Shown here one piece after another: positions 5,684-6,694 of a stretch of 6,694 bases of DNA. The stretch is from NCBI GenBank assembly GCA_946481105.1, contig CAMLMM010000091.1, positions 1-6,694 on the forward strand, read 5' to 3'. Each line of letters starts with the position of its first letter. Position 1 is the stretch's first letter. The notes below the pieces were generated by a model. The model did not search any database, was not told the origin of the DNA, and was given only the letters and a program-made list of their open reading frames with translations. The translations under genes were made by a program, and so were the position numbers. This DNA is from an uncultured Alphaproteobacteria bacterium (GTDB lineage: Bacteria > Pseudomonadota > Alphaproteobacteria > Micavibrionales > Micavibrionaceae).

Positions 5684-6694
5684 ATGACAGCATTGAATAA
5701 GCCGACCTGGTGGGGCCCGCTGAGCAATTATTACACTTTTCCTAATGACAGTGCGACGACCCTGGATTCGGGCGTTCTGCGTCAAACGCTTACCACTTAT
5801 CTGACAGGTCATTTTACCGATCTTCTCTCCCCGACTTTTCTTTCCAGCCAGCGTGTCGTCAAAAATACATCCAGCGATGTAACGCGAGCCGAAATAAATA
5901 TCGCTTCGCCGACTCTGGCCAGTATGGTTATTGGACGCCAGGGATCTGATTATCTGGCGGGAAGTTCCGCTGATGATATCCTTTATGGCGATGCCAATAA
6001 TGACTACTTTGTACCGCTGGGCGGCGAAGACCTTATTTTAGGCAGCACATCACTTAATGCAGATGAGCGTGATACGGTTACGTATGAAATGTCCCTGACA
6101 GGCATTGTGGTTGATCATACGGATGTCCCCCCGGGCCCGGACCCATTGCCTTATCATGCCTATTACAGCGCGAGCTATAATTCATGGGCATCAAAAACCT
6201 TATTGAATATTACAGGTTTTATAACGGGCAAGGGTGGCGACATACTGAATATGTACGATCTGCTGAGCCGGGTTGGTTATACGGGCACAGACCCTGTAGC
6301 CGATAAGTACATTATTCTGCTCAATATGAACGCGACCGATATGAAGATCCAATTTGATCCTGACGGCAAAGGACGGGCATACTCCGCTTCCAGCGCCGTT
6401 GTCTTGCGCGGCGTGACTGTCGACCAGTTTTCAATTGCGGATAATCTTGTTACCAATCAGCCTCCACCACCTCCAGCTGCGCCTATTCCTCCGCATGAAT
6501 CGGATTACACCATAGTATCGAATGACGGCATGGGTGGTGTTGATACGCTTTATAGCGTCGAAAACATAATCGGCAGTAATTTTAACGATGTCATTCATGG
6601 TCGTGATGATGCCGTCAACCTTCTGGTCGGGGGTAACGGGGATGACATGCTTTACGGCGAAGGTGGCAATGATACCCTGCTTGGTGGCCGCGGT
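5684..6694 (+). CDS. RTX-type calcium-binding, probably type I-secreted protein, N-terminal part
   Basis: 337 codons from the ATG at 5684, still open at the right edge. A good Shine-Dalgarno, GGAGG (5674-5678), lies 5 nt before the ATG. There is no Sec signal peptide, as usual for type I secretion. Residues 1-80 form a Trp/Tyr-rich N-terminus I do not recognise. Residues 84-120 hold degenerate RTX-like repeats (QGSDYLAGSSADDILYGD). Residues 173-256 resemble the module often found at the C-terminus of type I secretion substrates (ITGF..GKGGDILNMYDLL, DPDGKG, VVLRGVTVDQF). Residues 259-270 are a Pro-rich linker. From 282 a GGVDTLYSVENIIGS segment leads into repeats GGNGDDMLY and GEGGNDTLL of the calcium-binding GGxGxDxLx type (316 onward), which run off the window. 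Function (adhesin, enzyme, S-layer-like) cannot be told. Cognate ABC transporter genes are not in view. Confidence 0.87.
   Translation, partial: MTALNKPTWWGPLSNYYTFPNDSATTLDSGVLRQTLTTYLTGHFTDLLSPTFLSSQRVVKNTSSDVTRAEINIASPTLASMVIGRQGSDYLAGSSADDILYGDANNDYFVPLGGEDLILGSTSLNADERDTVTYEMSLTGIVVDHTDVPPGPDPLPYHAYYSASYNSWASKTLLNITGFITGKGGDILNMYDLLSRVGYTGTDPVADKYIILLNMNATDMKIQFDPDGKGRAYSASSAVVLRGVTVDQFSIADNLVTNQPPPPPAAPIPPHESDYTIVSNDGMGGVDTLYSVENIIGSNFNDVIHGRDDAVNLLVGGNGDDMLYGEGGNDTLLGGRG
6629..6694 (+). repeat. Start of a tandem RTX nonapeptide (27-bp) repeat block
   Basis: In-frame units GGNGDDMLY, GEGGNDTLL and the beginning of GGRG (residues 316-337 of the RTX protein) fit the GGxGxDxLx consensus, which binds Ca2+ in a parallel beta-roll after export. 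The block is cut by the window edge, so the number of repeats is unknown. Confidence 0.85.

Overview
The window reads as a chromosomal segment of an alphaproteobacterium with moderate GC content. The evidence is the ccoG-ccoH-ccoI-ccoS (fixGHIS) order of cytochrome cbb3 oxidase assembly genes, the protein flavour of each, and FNR/FixK-type operators. A Rhodospirillales- or Micavibrio-like lineage would fit, but one window cannot settle this. No RNA gene, insertion sequence, CRISPR array or phage gene is visible.

Layout. Positions 2-3158 (+) hold the 3' end of ccoG, then complete ccoH, ccoI and ccoS, packed with 3-nt gaps or overlaps as one operon. These genes load copper into, and mature, the high-affinity cbb3 oxidase used in low oxygen. 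Positions 3237-3872 (+) encode an OmpW-family outer-membrane barrel with its own FNR-type promoter, whose operator overlaps the ccoS stop codon. A strong intrinsic terminator (3897-3925) separates it from the convergent hemN (3944-5305, -). hemN encodes the oxygen-independent coproporphyrinogen III dehydrogenase needed to make haem without oxygen. hemN also has a perfect FNR-type operator, and its predicted transcription start falls on the A of the ATG, so the mRNA may be leaderless.

Positions 5306-5683 are an AT-rich region between divergent genes. It holds the hemN promoter, a 15-bp palindrome and one doubtful 35-codon ORF. From 5684 (+) to the window edge runs the N-terminal part of a large RTX-type, calcium-binding, probably type I-secreted protein.

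Together, the cbb3 assembly genes, ompW and hemN form a coherent low-oxygen module. The two visible FNR-type promoters share exactly the same geometry: a TTGAT-N4-ATCAA box, 22 bp, then a -10 hexamer. The RTX gene appears to be a separate transcription unit. I do not see a new multi-gene system. The most interesting points are the possible leaderless, FNR-driven hemN transcript, the unusual start region of ccoI, and an internal secretion-target-like module in the RTX protein.
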